34,881 bases of DNA from JBBDWZ01 sp050732575 (GTDB taxonomy: Bacteria; Gemmatimonadota; Gemmatimonadetes; Longimicrobiales; RSA9): assembly GCA_050732575.1 (NCBI GenBank), contig JBOHRF010000022.1, positions 1 through 34,881 of the forward strand, given 5' to 3'. Positions 24,421 through 31,317 of the stretch are shown piece by piece. Below the pieces are notes generated by a model. That model did no database searches. It was given only the letters and a program-made list of their open reading frames with translations, and was not told the origin of the DNA. The first letter of the stretch is position 1. Each line of letters starts with the position of its first letter. The position numbers and the translations under genes were made by a program.

Positions 24421-24447
24421 TTGCCAAACCAGAACGATGCGTATAAT
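24421..24447 (+). promoter_or_regulatory. Promoter of the Fpg-like gene
   Basis: A perfect -10 TATAAT (24442-24447) stands 14 bases before the ATG. The best -35 is TTGCCA (24421-24426) with a short 15-base spacer, preceded by an A/T-rich stretch (24414-24422). The predicted transcript has a leader of only several bases. Confidence 0.65.
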
Positions 24448-24461
24448 CTGCCCGGCGGGAT

Positions 24462-25349
24462 ATGCCTGAGCTGCCTGAGATCCTGCTCTATATGCGGGCG
24501 CTGGACGCGCGCATCGTCGGCGAGACGCTGGAACGCATTCGCATTGCCTCACCTTCTCTGCTCAAGACCTTCGATCCACCGCTTGGCGCCGTTTCCGACA
24601 AGCGTGTGCTCGGCCTGCGGCGCCTGGGCAAACGGATCGTGATCGATCTGGAGGATGACCTTCATCTGATCATTCATCTCATGATTGCCGGCCGATTTCA
24701 ATGGAAGGAGCATGGTGCACCCGTGCCGCGCAAGCTCGGTCATGCGGCCTTTGATTTCAGCACCGGCACACTCGTGCTAACGGAGGCCGGGACCAAGAAA
24801 CGCGCACAGCTGTTTGTGGTGCGGGGCGAGGAGGGCGTGCGGGCGCAGGATCGCGGCGGCCTCGAGCCGCTGGAAGCATCGCTCGCGCAGTTTTGCGCTG
24901 CGTTGACACGGGAAAATCGAACGCTCAAGCGTGCGCTAACAGATCCGCGCCTGTTCAGCGGAATCGGGAATGCCCATTCCGATGAAATTCTCTTTGAGGC
25001 GCAGCTTTCGCCCGCGCGGCTCGCGCGGCAGCTGTCAGAGGAGGAGTCTGCGCGATTGTATCAGGCGACGCAGAAGTCGCTTCAGGAATGGACCGGCATT
25101 CTAATGGAAGAAGCGGCGGACGACTTTCCGTCGAAGGTGACTGCGTTTCATCCGAAGATGGCCGTGCACGGCCGCTACAACCAGCCCTGTCCGCGTTGCG
25201 GCGCGCGCATCCAGCGCATTGTGTACGCCACCAACGAAACCAACTACTGCGCGCGCTGTCAGACGGGCGGCAAGCTGCTGGCCGATCGGGCGTTTTCTCG
25301 CTTGCTCAGGGACGACTGGCCGAAGACGCTGGAGGAGCTGGAAGAGTAG
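24462..25349 (+). CDS. Fpg/Nei-family DNA glycosylase
   Basis: 295 aa. Removal of the initiator Met would leave Pro2-Glu3 ('PELPE'), the N-terminal catalytic pair of formamidopyrimidine-DNA glycosylases, which excise oxidised bases and cut by beta/delta-elimination. The conserved Lys of the beta-sandwich is in 'LGKRIVIDL', the H2TH region includes 'DPRLFSGIGNAHSDEILFEAQLSP', and the zinc finger is C243-x2-C246-x16-C263-x2-C266. The finger differs from standard Fpg in its tail ('CQTGGKLLADRAFSRLL'), so the lesion preference may differ. The stop codon leads directly into the palindromic array shared with the convergent CAP gene. Confidence 0.88.
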   Translation: MPELPEILLYMRALDARIVGETLERIRIASPSLLKTFDPPLGAVSDKRVLGLRRLGKRIVIDLEDDLHLIIHLMIAGRFQWKEHGAPVPRKLGHAAFDFSTGTLVLTEAGTKKRAQLFVVRGEEGVRAQDRGGLEPLEASLAQFCAALTRENRTLKRALTDPRLFSGIGNAHSDEILFEAQLSPARLARQLSEEESARLYQATQKSLQEWTGILMEEAADDFPSKVTAFHPKMAVHGRYNQPCPRCGARIQRIVYATNETNYCARCQTGGKLLADRAFSRLLRDDWPKTLEELEE

Positions 25350-25503
25350 ATGAACCGGATGAACCGGGATGAATCGGATGAACCGGCATGAAGCGACTTC
25401 AAGCCGAATCTTGCCGAACTGTCCGATTCAACCGGTTCAACCGGGTCATCAGATTCATCCGGGGTTCATCCGGTTCCTCCGAAGCATCCGATTCATCCGG
25501 TTC
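25349..25503. repeat. Large inverted array of the 9-base word GATGAACCG between convergent genes
   Basis: The left arm has four units (25349, 25358, 25368, 25377), exact or with one change. The right arm has about nine degenerate reverse-complement units in register (starting 25424, 25433, 25442, 25451, 25460, 25471, 25480, 25489, 25498). The apex is a small hairpin, TGAAG-CGA-CTTCA (about 25389-25401). The right arm forms the last codon and stop of the CAP gene. It is the largest member of the intergenic array family in this window. Confidence 0.85.
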
Positions 25504-25951
25504 CCACAAACACGTGCGTCCACCGCGTCTGATTGAGCCCGACACCGTGACGGGTGTACTGGCAATTCTCGATGTTGCTGCGGTGGCCCGCGCTGTTCAG
25601 CCAGCTCTGCAGGACCTGACGGCCGGTGGTCTGACCGTACGCGATGTTCTCGCCGGCCGCGCGAAACTGCACGCCGTCGGCCCGTAACCGGTCAAAGGGC
25701 GACTGACCCTGCAGGTTGGTGTGGGAGAAGTAATTGTTGCGCGCCATGTCTTCACTGTGCGCGCTGGCCACACCGGCAATTCGATTGTCCCAGGTGAGCG
25801 GCGCACAGCCGCGCTCCTGCCGGTGCTCGTTCATCAGTTCCACGAACGAGCGCACTTCGGCGGGTGCGTCGGAAGGCGCCAAGTTGTCGGATGTGGTCAG
25901 GAGCTGACAGGCGGCCGCCGTGCAAACGGCGGCCAGGATGACGACCCGCAT
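25493..25951 (-). CDS. CAP/SCP-domain lipoprotein (YkwD-like)
   Basis: 152 aa from the ATG at 25951 (a TTG three bases upstream is also in frame). A lipoprotein signal ends in 'CTAAAC', so Cys15 is the probable lipidation site. The CAP domain spans about residues 33-148: 'FVELMNEHRQERGCAPLTWD', 'ASAHSEDMARNNYFSHTNLQ', 'AAGENIAYGQ', 'WLNSAGHRSNI', with the conserved His and Glu residues of the CAP cavity present (H65, H79, E98, H119 approximately). Function is unknown; bacterial CAP proteins are envelope-associated. It lies behind the chimeric gamma-glutamyltransferase gene with a 38-base gap containing a hairpin. Confidence 0.85.
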   Translation of the reverse strand: MRVVILAAVCTAAACQLLTTSDNLAPSDAPAEVRSFVELMNEHRQERGCAPLTWDNRIAGVASAHSEDMARNNYFSHTNLQGQSPFDRLRADGVQFRAAGENIAYGQTTGRQVLQSWLNSAGHRSNIENCQYTRHGVGLNQTRWTHVFVGTG

Positions 25952-25977
25952 CAAGACTCTTTCTGGGGGGAGTCTTG
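25952..25977 (-). promoter_or_regulatory. 8-bp hairpin adjoining the CAP start codon
   Basis: CAAGACTC (25952-25959) and GAGTCTTG (25970-25977) form a perfect stem with a 10-base loop. On the minus strand it ends directly at the CAP ATG, and the only purine-rich ribosome-site candidate lies in its loop and stem. It could gate translation or mark an intergenic RNA cleavage point. Confidence 0.45.
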
Positions 25978-25989
25978 TCTGGTGGACTT

Positions 25990-28770
25990 CTAGCGAACGG
26001 CTCCTGCAGCGCCGGATCGGCGCGGATCGGCGCCGGCCCGCACCTGCCCGCGGTCAACCAGCACGGCTGCACCATAACCCATGCGCAGCTCACCGGGCAG
26101 AGAAATAAGATTGAAGCGATGGCCGAGCGTTTCAAGCCTGGCGATCACGCTGGGCGCATAACCTGATTCAATTTGTAACACACTTTGCGTTTGACCGTCA
26201 GGACCGGTCTGCGAGCCGGGCAGGAAGCGCGGCAGCTCCAGCGCTTGCTGCGGGCCGAGCTTGCCATCGATCACACCTACCACGACCTGATACACGGCTG
26301 CGTTGATCCAGGCATTGCCCGCTGCACCCGTGGCCAGGAGCGGCGTACGCTGCGCGCCAACGCCACGGAAAACGATGGTGGGCGCAATGGTGCTGCCGTG
26401 TCGCGCGAAAGGAATGCGGGCACCGAAAGCATCGGGAGCACTGCCGTAGGAATTGAGCTTATCGTTATACAGGAAACCGAGTCCCGGTGTCACGTAGAAA
26501 TTGCCGCCCCAAGTGCCCAGTGTCTGGGTCACGGCCACCAGGTTGCCGAGTCCATCGCCCACGGCAAATGACGTTGTGCCCGTGGAACGGCAAGTCCGAT
26601 CGAGATCGCTGACATCACACTCTTCGGGTGACGGCTCGAGCGAAGGGCGAGTGCCGCCCGTGTCAGCCGCGGTGTTCGTGCACCTGCGTCCATCGATGTC
26701 ACGCGCCACCAGTGCGCGCGTGGGATTGAAGAAGCAGCTCCAGCGAGCGCGCGCTGTGTCCTTGTTGATGACATTCGAGATGTCGACGGGCCACAAGCTG
26801 GGGTCGGCAATGCGGCCGCGCGGCGCCAGCTTCCACGCCTCGATCATGGCATGCGCAGTGGCTGCATCTTCGGTGTGCGCTTTGGGCGCGGCAAAATGTT
26901 CGAGCAAGTTGAGCTGCGCGGCCAACAGTGTACCACCACTCACGGGTGGTGTGCTCGAGAAGACGGTGTGACCGCGATACGTGGTGCTCACGGGCTCACG
27001 CCAGTCCGCGTAATAGCGGGCCATATCGCGCAGCGAGATCGCATTGCCCTTGCCGCGCAAATCTGCCACCATGCGACGTGCCACCTCGCCGCGATAAAAC
27101 GCATCCGCGCCGCCGGTTGCGATTTGCCGAAGCGTCCACGCCAGGTCTGGATTCCTGAACGTGTCACCTGCGGCCAGAGGCTTGCCATTGCGGAAGAACA
27201 GCGCGCGCGTACTCTCGTTTTTCAGGTATTCATCCTGTTCGCGCCGCAAGGTTGTGGGGAAGGCATCGTCCAGAACGAAGCCGTTCTCGGCCAACCGGAT
27301 GGCAGGCTCCAAGAGCTCCGACCATTTGAGTTTTATGCCGCCATACCGTTGCCAGGCACGGTGCATTCCATCCACAGTGCCGGGCACCATCACCTTGGCT
27401 GGACCACCCAGATTTGGATCGGCCAGGGAAGCGTTGTTGAGCGTAGCTTCTTCCGGCACACGCGACATGAACTCGAGCAGGGCAGGCTCGGGAATGCCAT
27501 TGACCTGGATCAGCATCTGGCCGTAGCCACCAACACCGCTGGCATCCGGTTCGACCACGCCCAGCGCAAACGACACGGCTACTGCGGCATCAACCACATT
27601 GCCGCCTTTGCGCAGAATCTCGAGACCGGCTTCCGTGGCCAATGGGTGTGCGCTGGAAACGGCGGCGCGGCCCGTAGCCTCCTCACGAAGTGATGGCCTG
27701 CGCCGCAGCGCTTCGTGCATCAAATCGTCCAGCTCGGCTTGCGATGTAGTGCGCTCGGCACGGGGCATCAGCTCGTTGCGCAACTGTGCCCAGCGCGCGC
27801 GCGCGGCCGCACGGCTGGGGGCGGAAAAATACAGGTCGTTCACGCGCCGCCAGAAACGTTCGAACGTAGCCGCGCGATCGGTAGCAGTTTCCGCTGCTGC
27901 CGCCACCGTGACATCGGCGCGGTTGGCATCGGGTGCTACCGGCACATCGATGCGCCAGAGACTGCCGTTGAATGTGACGTCGCGCTCACCATCACGATCG
28001 GCAATTCGATCGGGATCACCATTGTAGCCCGCGCCATCATTGGGCAGTTCCGAGACCAGCAGCGTTTGCGCATCGAACCAGGCTGGCTTACCGCGACGCA
28101 TGCCAACGGTATTGGCATACGTGCCTTCGGCGTTCGTGATCATCACGGTGCGGCGGCCGGCCGTACTCACGAAAGCAATGCGATCGCCTGCTGGTGACCA
28201 GACGGGATATTCCGCTGCAGGCTCGCTCAATACCACGCGATCCTGCGTGCCATCCATTCGAATCGAGCGCAGCTGGCGGCGATTGTCGCGCAGTGCACTG
28301 TATACCACGACACCGTCTTGGGAGACACTGGGCGAGCGATCGGCGCCCGCAGCCGTGGTGAGTTTCTTTTCGCTGCCATCGAGTGCGCGGATCCACAGAT
28401 CGGCGGTGTTGCCCGCGCCGCGTACAAAGACAACGCGGCCATCGCCAGCCAGCGCAGGTTCCGTATCGGCGTCGAGACCCCGTGTGAGCTGTTCCGGATT
28501 ACCCGTCGCGCTCACGCCGTTCATGGTGACTCGCCATAAATGCGGACCACCCGCGCGGTCGCTCACGAAAACCAGGGACTGGCCGTCGGGAGACCAGGCG
28601 GGCTGCCGATCGATGGTGGCGCCACTCGTCACGCGAACGGGCGCTGACCCCTGTTGCATGACATAGATGTGGCCGCCGCGCTCGAACGCGATCCGACCAT
28701 CGGGCGCAACTGCCGCCCACTGGGCGCCGCTGGATTGGAGGACCGAAACCAGGACTAAATGCAGGATCAT
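25990..28770 (-). CDS. Chimera: PD40/TolB-like propeller, tricorn C1-like segment, gamma-glutamyltransferase
   Basis: 926 aa from the ATG at 28770; a TTG at 28806 in frame has a better purine tract and is possible. The first ~17 residues form a signal peptide. Residues about 18-280 are propeller repeats ('QPAWSPDGQSLVFVSDRAGG', 'YPVWSPAGDRIAFVS'). About 298-360 ('FERFWRRVNDLYF', 'AELDDLMHEAL') resembles the C1 helical domain of tricorn/S41 proteases. From about 366 a complete gamma-glutamyltransferase follows: 'LATEAGLEILRKGGNVVDAA', 'EPDASGVGGYG', 'MVPGTVDGMHRAW'. Predicted self-cleavage gives catalytic T732 in 'GTTSF' (normally TTHF), then 'GNLVAVTQTLG'. It probably acts on periplasmic gamma-glutamyl compounds such as glutathione. 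The propeller-C1 leader is unusual. Confidence 0.82.
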   Translation of the reverse strand: MILHLVLVSVLQSSGAQWAAVAPDGRIAFERGGHIYVMQQGSAPVRVTSGATIDRQPAWSPDGQSLVFVSDRAGGPHLWRVTMNGVSATGNPEQLTRGLDADTEPALAGDGRVVFVRGAGNTADLWIRALDGSEKKLTTAAGADRSPSVSQDGVVVYSALRDNRRQLRSIRMDGTQDRVVLSEPAAEYPVWSPAGDRIAFVSTAGRRTVMITNAEGTYANTVGMRRGKPAWFDAQTLLVSELPNDGAGYNGDPDRIADRDGERDVTFNGSLWRIDVPVAPDANRADVTVAAAAETATDRAATFERFWRRVNDLYFSAPSRAAARARWAQLRNELMPRAERTTSQAELDDLMHEALRRRPSLREEATGRAAVSSAHPLATEAGLEILRKGGNVVDAAVAVSFALGVVEPDASGVGGYGQMLIQVNGIPEPALLEFMSRVPEEATLNNASLADPNLGGPAKVMVPGTVDGMHRAWQRYGGIKLKWSELLEPAIRLAENGFVLDDAFPTTLRREQDEYLKNESTRALFFRNGKPLAAGDTFRNPDLAWTLRQIATGGADAFYRGEVARRMVADLRGKGNAISLRDMARYYADWREPVSTTYRGHTVFSSTPPVSGGTLLAAQLNLLEHFAAPKAHTEDAATAHAMIEAWKLAPRGRIADPSLWPVDISNVINKDTARARWSCFFNPTRALVARDIDGRRCTNTAADTGGTRPSLEPSPEECDVSDLDRTCRSTGTTSFAVGDGLGNLVAVTQTLGTWGGNFYVTPGLGFLYNDKLNSYGSAPDAFGARIPFARHGSTIAPTIVFRGVGAQRTPLLATGAAGNAWINAAVYQVVVGVIDGKLGPQQALELPRFLPGSQTGPDGQTQSVLQIESGYAPSVIARLETLGHRFNLISLPGELRMGYGAAVLVDRGQVRAGADPRRSGAAGAVR

Positions 28771-28806
28771 CAGGGCAAAATTGCCCCGGCGCCGGCCGGG
28801 AGGCAA

Positions 28807-28828
28807 GCCGCGGAGTTCCCCCCGCGGC
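28807..28828. terminator. GC hairpin between DUF1579-like and gamma-glutamyltransferase genes
   Basis: GCCGCGG (28807-28813), loop AGTTCCCC, CCGCGGC (28822-28828): a perfect 7-bp stem 12 bases after the DUF1579-like stop. A second small palindrome GGGCAA-AA-TTGCCC (28773-28786) touches the next start codon. Termination or processing between the two minus-strand genes is plausible; there is no T-tract. Confidence 0.4.
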
Positions 28829-28839
28829 CTGGTGATTGG

Positions 28840-29349
28840 TTAAGACCCTGAAGCCGACGTTCGCGAATACACACCCTGAAACGATGTTTGCCAGGTCTGG
28901 CCGCCATTGCTGGATACATCCCAGGTCTGGCGGACCTTGCCACCTTCCAATTTCTCCCAGCGGATTCGATTCAGGACCTGGCCATTGGGACCACTGGATT
29001 CACCGGTCATGACCATGGCGCCCGTCTCGAGCGCGCCCTGCAACCGCAAGATGCCGCCCGCCGAATTCGAGACCCACACCTGATGCCAGCGGCCACGCTC
29101 AAAAAAATTGAAGCTCTTGCCATTGCCCCCGCGCGCGCCGGTCCAGCTTTCCTCCAGCGCACAGCCGTCCAGAATAGAACGGATCACGTTGTGACCCATG
29201 GTCTGGCCTGCGGCATTGGTCACCGTCCATTCGCCAATCCAGAAATCGAACTGCCGATGTTGCGTTTCCTTGCAACCTGTGGGCGTTTGCGCGGCTGCAG
29301 CGAGTGGCATGCACAGCAGCGCTGCGGTTATGGCGGTTCTGCAGTTCAT
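28840..29349 (-). CDS. Exported DUF1579-like protein
   Basis: 169 aa from the ATG at 29349, chosen because a signal peptide ('ITAALLCMPLAAAAQ') starts there. The mature part begins 'QFDFWIGEWTVTNAAGQ', the typical opening of DUF1579-like beta-barrel proteins, and continues with 'LEESWTGARGGNGKSFNFFE', 'WHQVWVSNSAGG', 'MTGES', 'RIRWEKLEGGKVRQTWDVS'. It is a predicted periplasmic lipocalin-like protein of unknown function. It is the first gene of a possible minus-strand unit with the gamma-glutamyltransferase and CAP genes. Confidence 0.75.
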   Translation of the reverse strand: MNCRTAITAALLCMPLAAAAQTPTGCKETQHRQFDFWIGEWTVTNAAGQTMGHNVIRSILDGCALEESWTGARGGNGKSFNFFERGRWHQVWVSNSAGGILRLQGALETGAMVMTGESSGPNGQVLNRIRWEKLEGGKVRQTWDVSSNGGQTWQTSFQGVYSRTSASGS

Positions 29350-29369
29350 ATCGAGTGCCTTGTTCTGGA

Positions 29370-29396
29370 GTGACGCGTCACGCGTAAACTCGGAGA
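29370..29396. repeat. Dispersed intergenic motif, copy 1
   Basis: The perfect palindrome GTGACGCGTCAC (29370-29381) runs into ACGCGTAAACTCGGAGA (29380-29396). The same motif, with one base changed, follows the flavoprotein gene at 32639-32655. The rest of the 29350-29493 gap shows nothing recognisable. Confidence 0.5.
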
Positions 29397-29493
29397 GGGC
29401 GAGGGCTTGGATTCTGCTGCAAGCTAGTAAGCGCAAACGACCCACAGCACAGGGGTGGGATGGGAAGTTGCGGCCGCGTTGTGAAGCGTGCGG

Positions 29494-30258
29494 CTAGGGG
29501 TGCCAGAAGCCGACGATATTGCGCAGCTTGCCGGCGGCAGTCAGCTCACCAAAGTTTACACCCCGCGCCATCAGCCAATCCGAAGGACCCACGATCTTCC
29601 AGCCAAACGTAACCGCGCCCTTGCAGTGTTGCAGCGCACCCTCCGGCTCCAGTCGTGCACCCTGACTGATCGCGTGGGCCACGCCGATCAAATCACTCAA
29701 CTCAGTGCGTCCCTGCACAATCGACATGGCATCGCGAAACGAAGCGTCAGCGGCACAGCATTGCTCGAGCAACTCCGCGCGGCGAGCAGCATCGGGCTCG
29801 TTCCACGCGCGGAAATACGTGTCCACAATGCGCGGCGCGTTCGCGCCCAGAGTCTCATCCAACACCAGACCCGTCAAACGAGAAAGCTGGTAACGCCACC
29901 CTGCACCCTGGCCCTCCTGTTGGGCCGCATCGAGTCCGCTGTGCCGCAACCTCACGCGCGTGCCTTCACCATCCGCTTTCAGCTCAATCGTTACACGCGA
30001 TGCGCCCGGCGCCAGTCCGTGGCTGTCATCCTGATAGCCCCAGCTGAACTCGATCAAATTGGGCGCCTCCACCCGCTCCACCTTTCCCACGGCCACTTCA
30101 CCCTGCGGATAGCGCACCATGACCGGTCCGCCAATGCGCGCGTCCAGCGTGCTGCCCTCACCTAGCCAGGCACGGATCCGGGTCGGATCCGTGAAATAGA
30201 GAAACACCAGCTCGCGGGGCGCCGCAATCGTCATCTCCACCGTCACCTCAGCGCGCAT
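29494..30258 (-). CDS. SRPBCC (AHSA1) plus SnoaL-like two-domain protein, module 2
   Basis: 254 aa from the ATG at 30258, preceded by GGAGG inside the end of the ArsR gene (11-base overlap), so it is translationally coupled. Residues about 1-135 are an AHSA1-type SRPBCC domain ('VEMTIAAPRELVFLYFTDPTR', 'ARIGGPVMVRYPQGEVAVGKV', 'LIEFSWGYQD', 'GEGTRVRLRHSGL', 'GWRYQLSRL'). Residues about 145-254 are a SnoaL/NTF2-like domain ('IVDTYFRAWNEPDAARRAELL', 'DASFRDAMSIVQGRTEL', 'KIVGPSDWLMARGVNF'). Both are small-molecule-binding folds, so the fusion offers two ligand pockets. Ligands are unknown. It parallels the ArsR-SRPBCC module at 22.4-23.3 kb. Confidence 0.82.
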   Translation of the reverse strand: MRAEVTVEMTIAAPRELVFLYFTDPTRIRAWLGEGSTLDARIGGPVMVRYPQGEVAVGKVERVEAPNLIEFSWGYQDDSHGLAPGASRVTIELKADGEGTRVRLRHSGLDAAQQEGQGAGWRYQLSRLTGLVLDETLGANAPRIVDTYFRAWNEPDAARRAELLEQCCAADASFRDAMSIVQGRTELSDLIGVAHAISQGARLEPEGALQHCKGAVTFGWKIVGPSDWLMARGVNFGELTAAGKLRNIVGFWHP

Positions 30259-30565
30259 GCGTCCTCCTCTCCGCTTCAGCAGCACGTTTGAGCGCGCCCA
30301 ACCGATCGCGCCACATCGACTCCAAATAGTCCGCCAGCGCGCCCAGCGCTTCCTTGCGCACGCAATAGTGCCGCTGTCGCCACTCGCGCCGCACCGAAAC
30401 CACGCCCGCGTCTCGCAACACGCGCAGATGTTGGGAAATCGCGCCGAAGCTCAGATCGAACGCGCCTGCAATTTCACCCGCCGCCCGCTCCCGATCCCAG
30501 ATCAAGCGCACGATCTCCAGGCGCGTGGGCTGCGCAACGGCTTCCATGGTAGTCACGCTTTTCAT
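30248..30565 (-). CDS. ArsR-family transcriptional regulator, module 2
   Basis: 105 aa from the ATG at 30565 (MKSVTT); the ATG at 30547 is an alternative if the -10 lies immediately upstream. Winged helix: 'TRLEIVRLIWDRERAAGEIA', 'FDLSFGAISQHLRVLRDAGVVSVRREW', 'RQRHYCVRKEALGALADYLESMW'. This is the ArsR subgroup typically paired with AHSA1 proteins. No metal site is visible. The upstream open frame to 30796 runs through divergent promoter DNA and is not part of the gene. Regulation is probably autogenous through the adjacent inverted repeat. Confidence 0.88.
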   Translation of the reverse strand: MKSVTTMEAVAQPTRLEIVRLIWDRERAAGEIAGAFDLSFGAISQHLRVLRDAGVVSVRREWRQRHYCVRKEALGALADYLESMWRDRLGALKRAAEAERRTHAR

Positions 30566-30584
30566 TTTAGTATAGACGTAAATG
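30563..30584 (-). promoter_or_regulatory. Imperfect palindromic operator over the promoter and start of arsR module 2
   Basis: CATTTTAGTA-TAGACGTAAATG (30563-30584) has symmetric arms CATTT/AAATG and TTTA..GT/AC..TAAA. The minus-strand -10-like TATACT lies at 30574-30569. The placement directly on the start codon mirrors the operator of arsR module 1, though the base sequence differs. Confidence 0.6.
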
Positions 30585-30677
30585 AAAGGCAAGAAAAATC
30601 GATGCCGGATTGCCTCGAACGGCACTGGCTGGATTCGGGCGGGGTACGTCAGCGGGCCTCCGGGGGGAGATGTCGAA

Positions 30678-31232
30678 ATGAAAAGCTGGCTGTGGACGGC
30701 AGTGGCGCTGCCGCTAGCGGCGTGCAGTCTGATCGAGGAGCCGGAGCCGGATCTGACGGAACGGCCGCCCGTGCTCTTCGAGATCGAGTACTTCAACCAG
30801 GCGGCATTACCGCGCTGGCGCGGCTACTACATCGATTCTGCGGGTGAGCTTTACTCGTACGATCGGAGCAATGAGCGAACGGGTCCGACGGTAGACCAGT
30901 CTGCATTCACGCATGCCGAGCTCATGGAGAAGGTGGATCCGGGCCGGACGCGGGTGCGCGCGGTTTCACGGACGGAGTTGCAGGCGTTGTCGCTGCTGAT
31001 CCCGGCGGCAGCCCGGGGGGAAATTACCACGACGAATCGACAGTGTGCGGATGCGGGTGTATTGAGTTTCCTGGCCTACATCTTCGACCACAACGCGCTG
31101 GTCTTTCGCAAGGTCGTGATTCGCAACGAGGGCGACGTGGCCCGGGCCAATCAGGCGAATGAGGCCCGACAGATCTATCAGTATCTGGACGGCCTGCGTT
31201 TGGTGCAGCACATCAGCGGCTGCGAGCCCTAG
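30678..31232 (+). CDS. Hypothetical lipoprotein
   Basis: 184 aa from the ATG at 30678, with GGGGGGAGA upstream. The lipoprotein signal ends 'LPLAAC', giving lipidated Cys16. The mature protein has no family I recognise. Visible blocks are 'FEIEYFNQAALPRWRGYYID', 'GELYSYDRSNERTG', 'LIPAAARGEITTTNRQCADAG' and 'ARQIYQYLDGL'. Two further cysteines (in 'RQCADAG' and near the end, 'SGCEP') could form a disulfide. It is divergent from arsR module 2 and upstream of the flavoprotein gene, from which a hairpin-bearing gap separates it. Confidence 0.75.
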   Translation: MKSWLWTAVALPLAACSLIEEPEPDLTERPPVLFEIEYFNQAALPRWRGYYIDSAGELYSYDRSNERTGPTVDQSAFTHAELMEKVDPGRTRVRAVSRTELQALSLLIPAAARGEITTTNRQCADAGVLSFLAYIFDHNALVFRKVVIRNEGDVARANQANEARQIYQYLDGLRLVQHISGCEP

Positions 31233-31235
31233 GGA

Positions 31236-31302
31236 AGGCCGGAAGAGGGGAAGAGGGTAAGTCCGGGACCGCGAATCTGCTCTTGCCGGGCGGACTTCTT
31301 CC
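31236..31302. terminator. Word-repeat hairpin between lipoprotein and flavoprotein genes
   Basis: The left part repeats GGAAG/GGAAGAG words; AAGTCCG (31259-31265) pairs with CGGACTT (31291-31297), and TTCTTCC (31296-31302) faces the GGAAGAG repeats. It starts three bases after the lipoprotein stop. Its words resemble those in the array at 15690. Confidence 0.4.
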
Positions 31303-31317
31303 TTCAAGCTTGCAGGC

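Noticed and set aside
25349..25503. Possible CRISPR array
   Set aside because: Units are 9 bases, contiguous and inverted around a centre, with no spacers and no cas genes.
26851..27693. A 280-residue open frame antisense to the gamma-glutamyltransferase gene
   Set aside because: The sense frame carries conserved transferase motifs throughout; the antisense frame is a GC-rich shadow.
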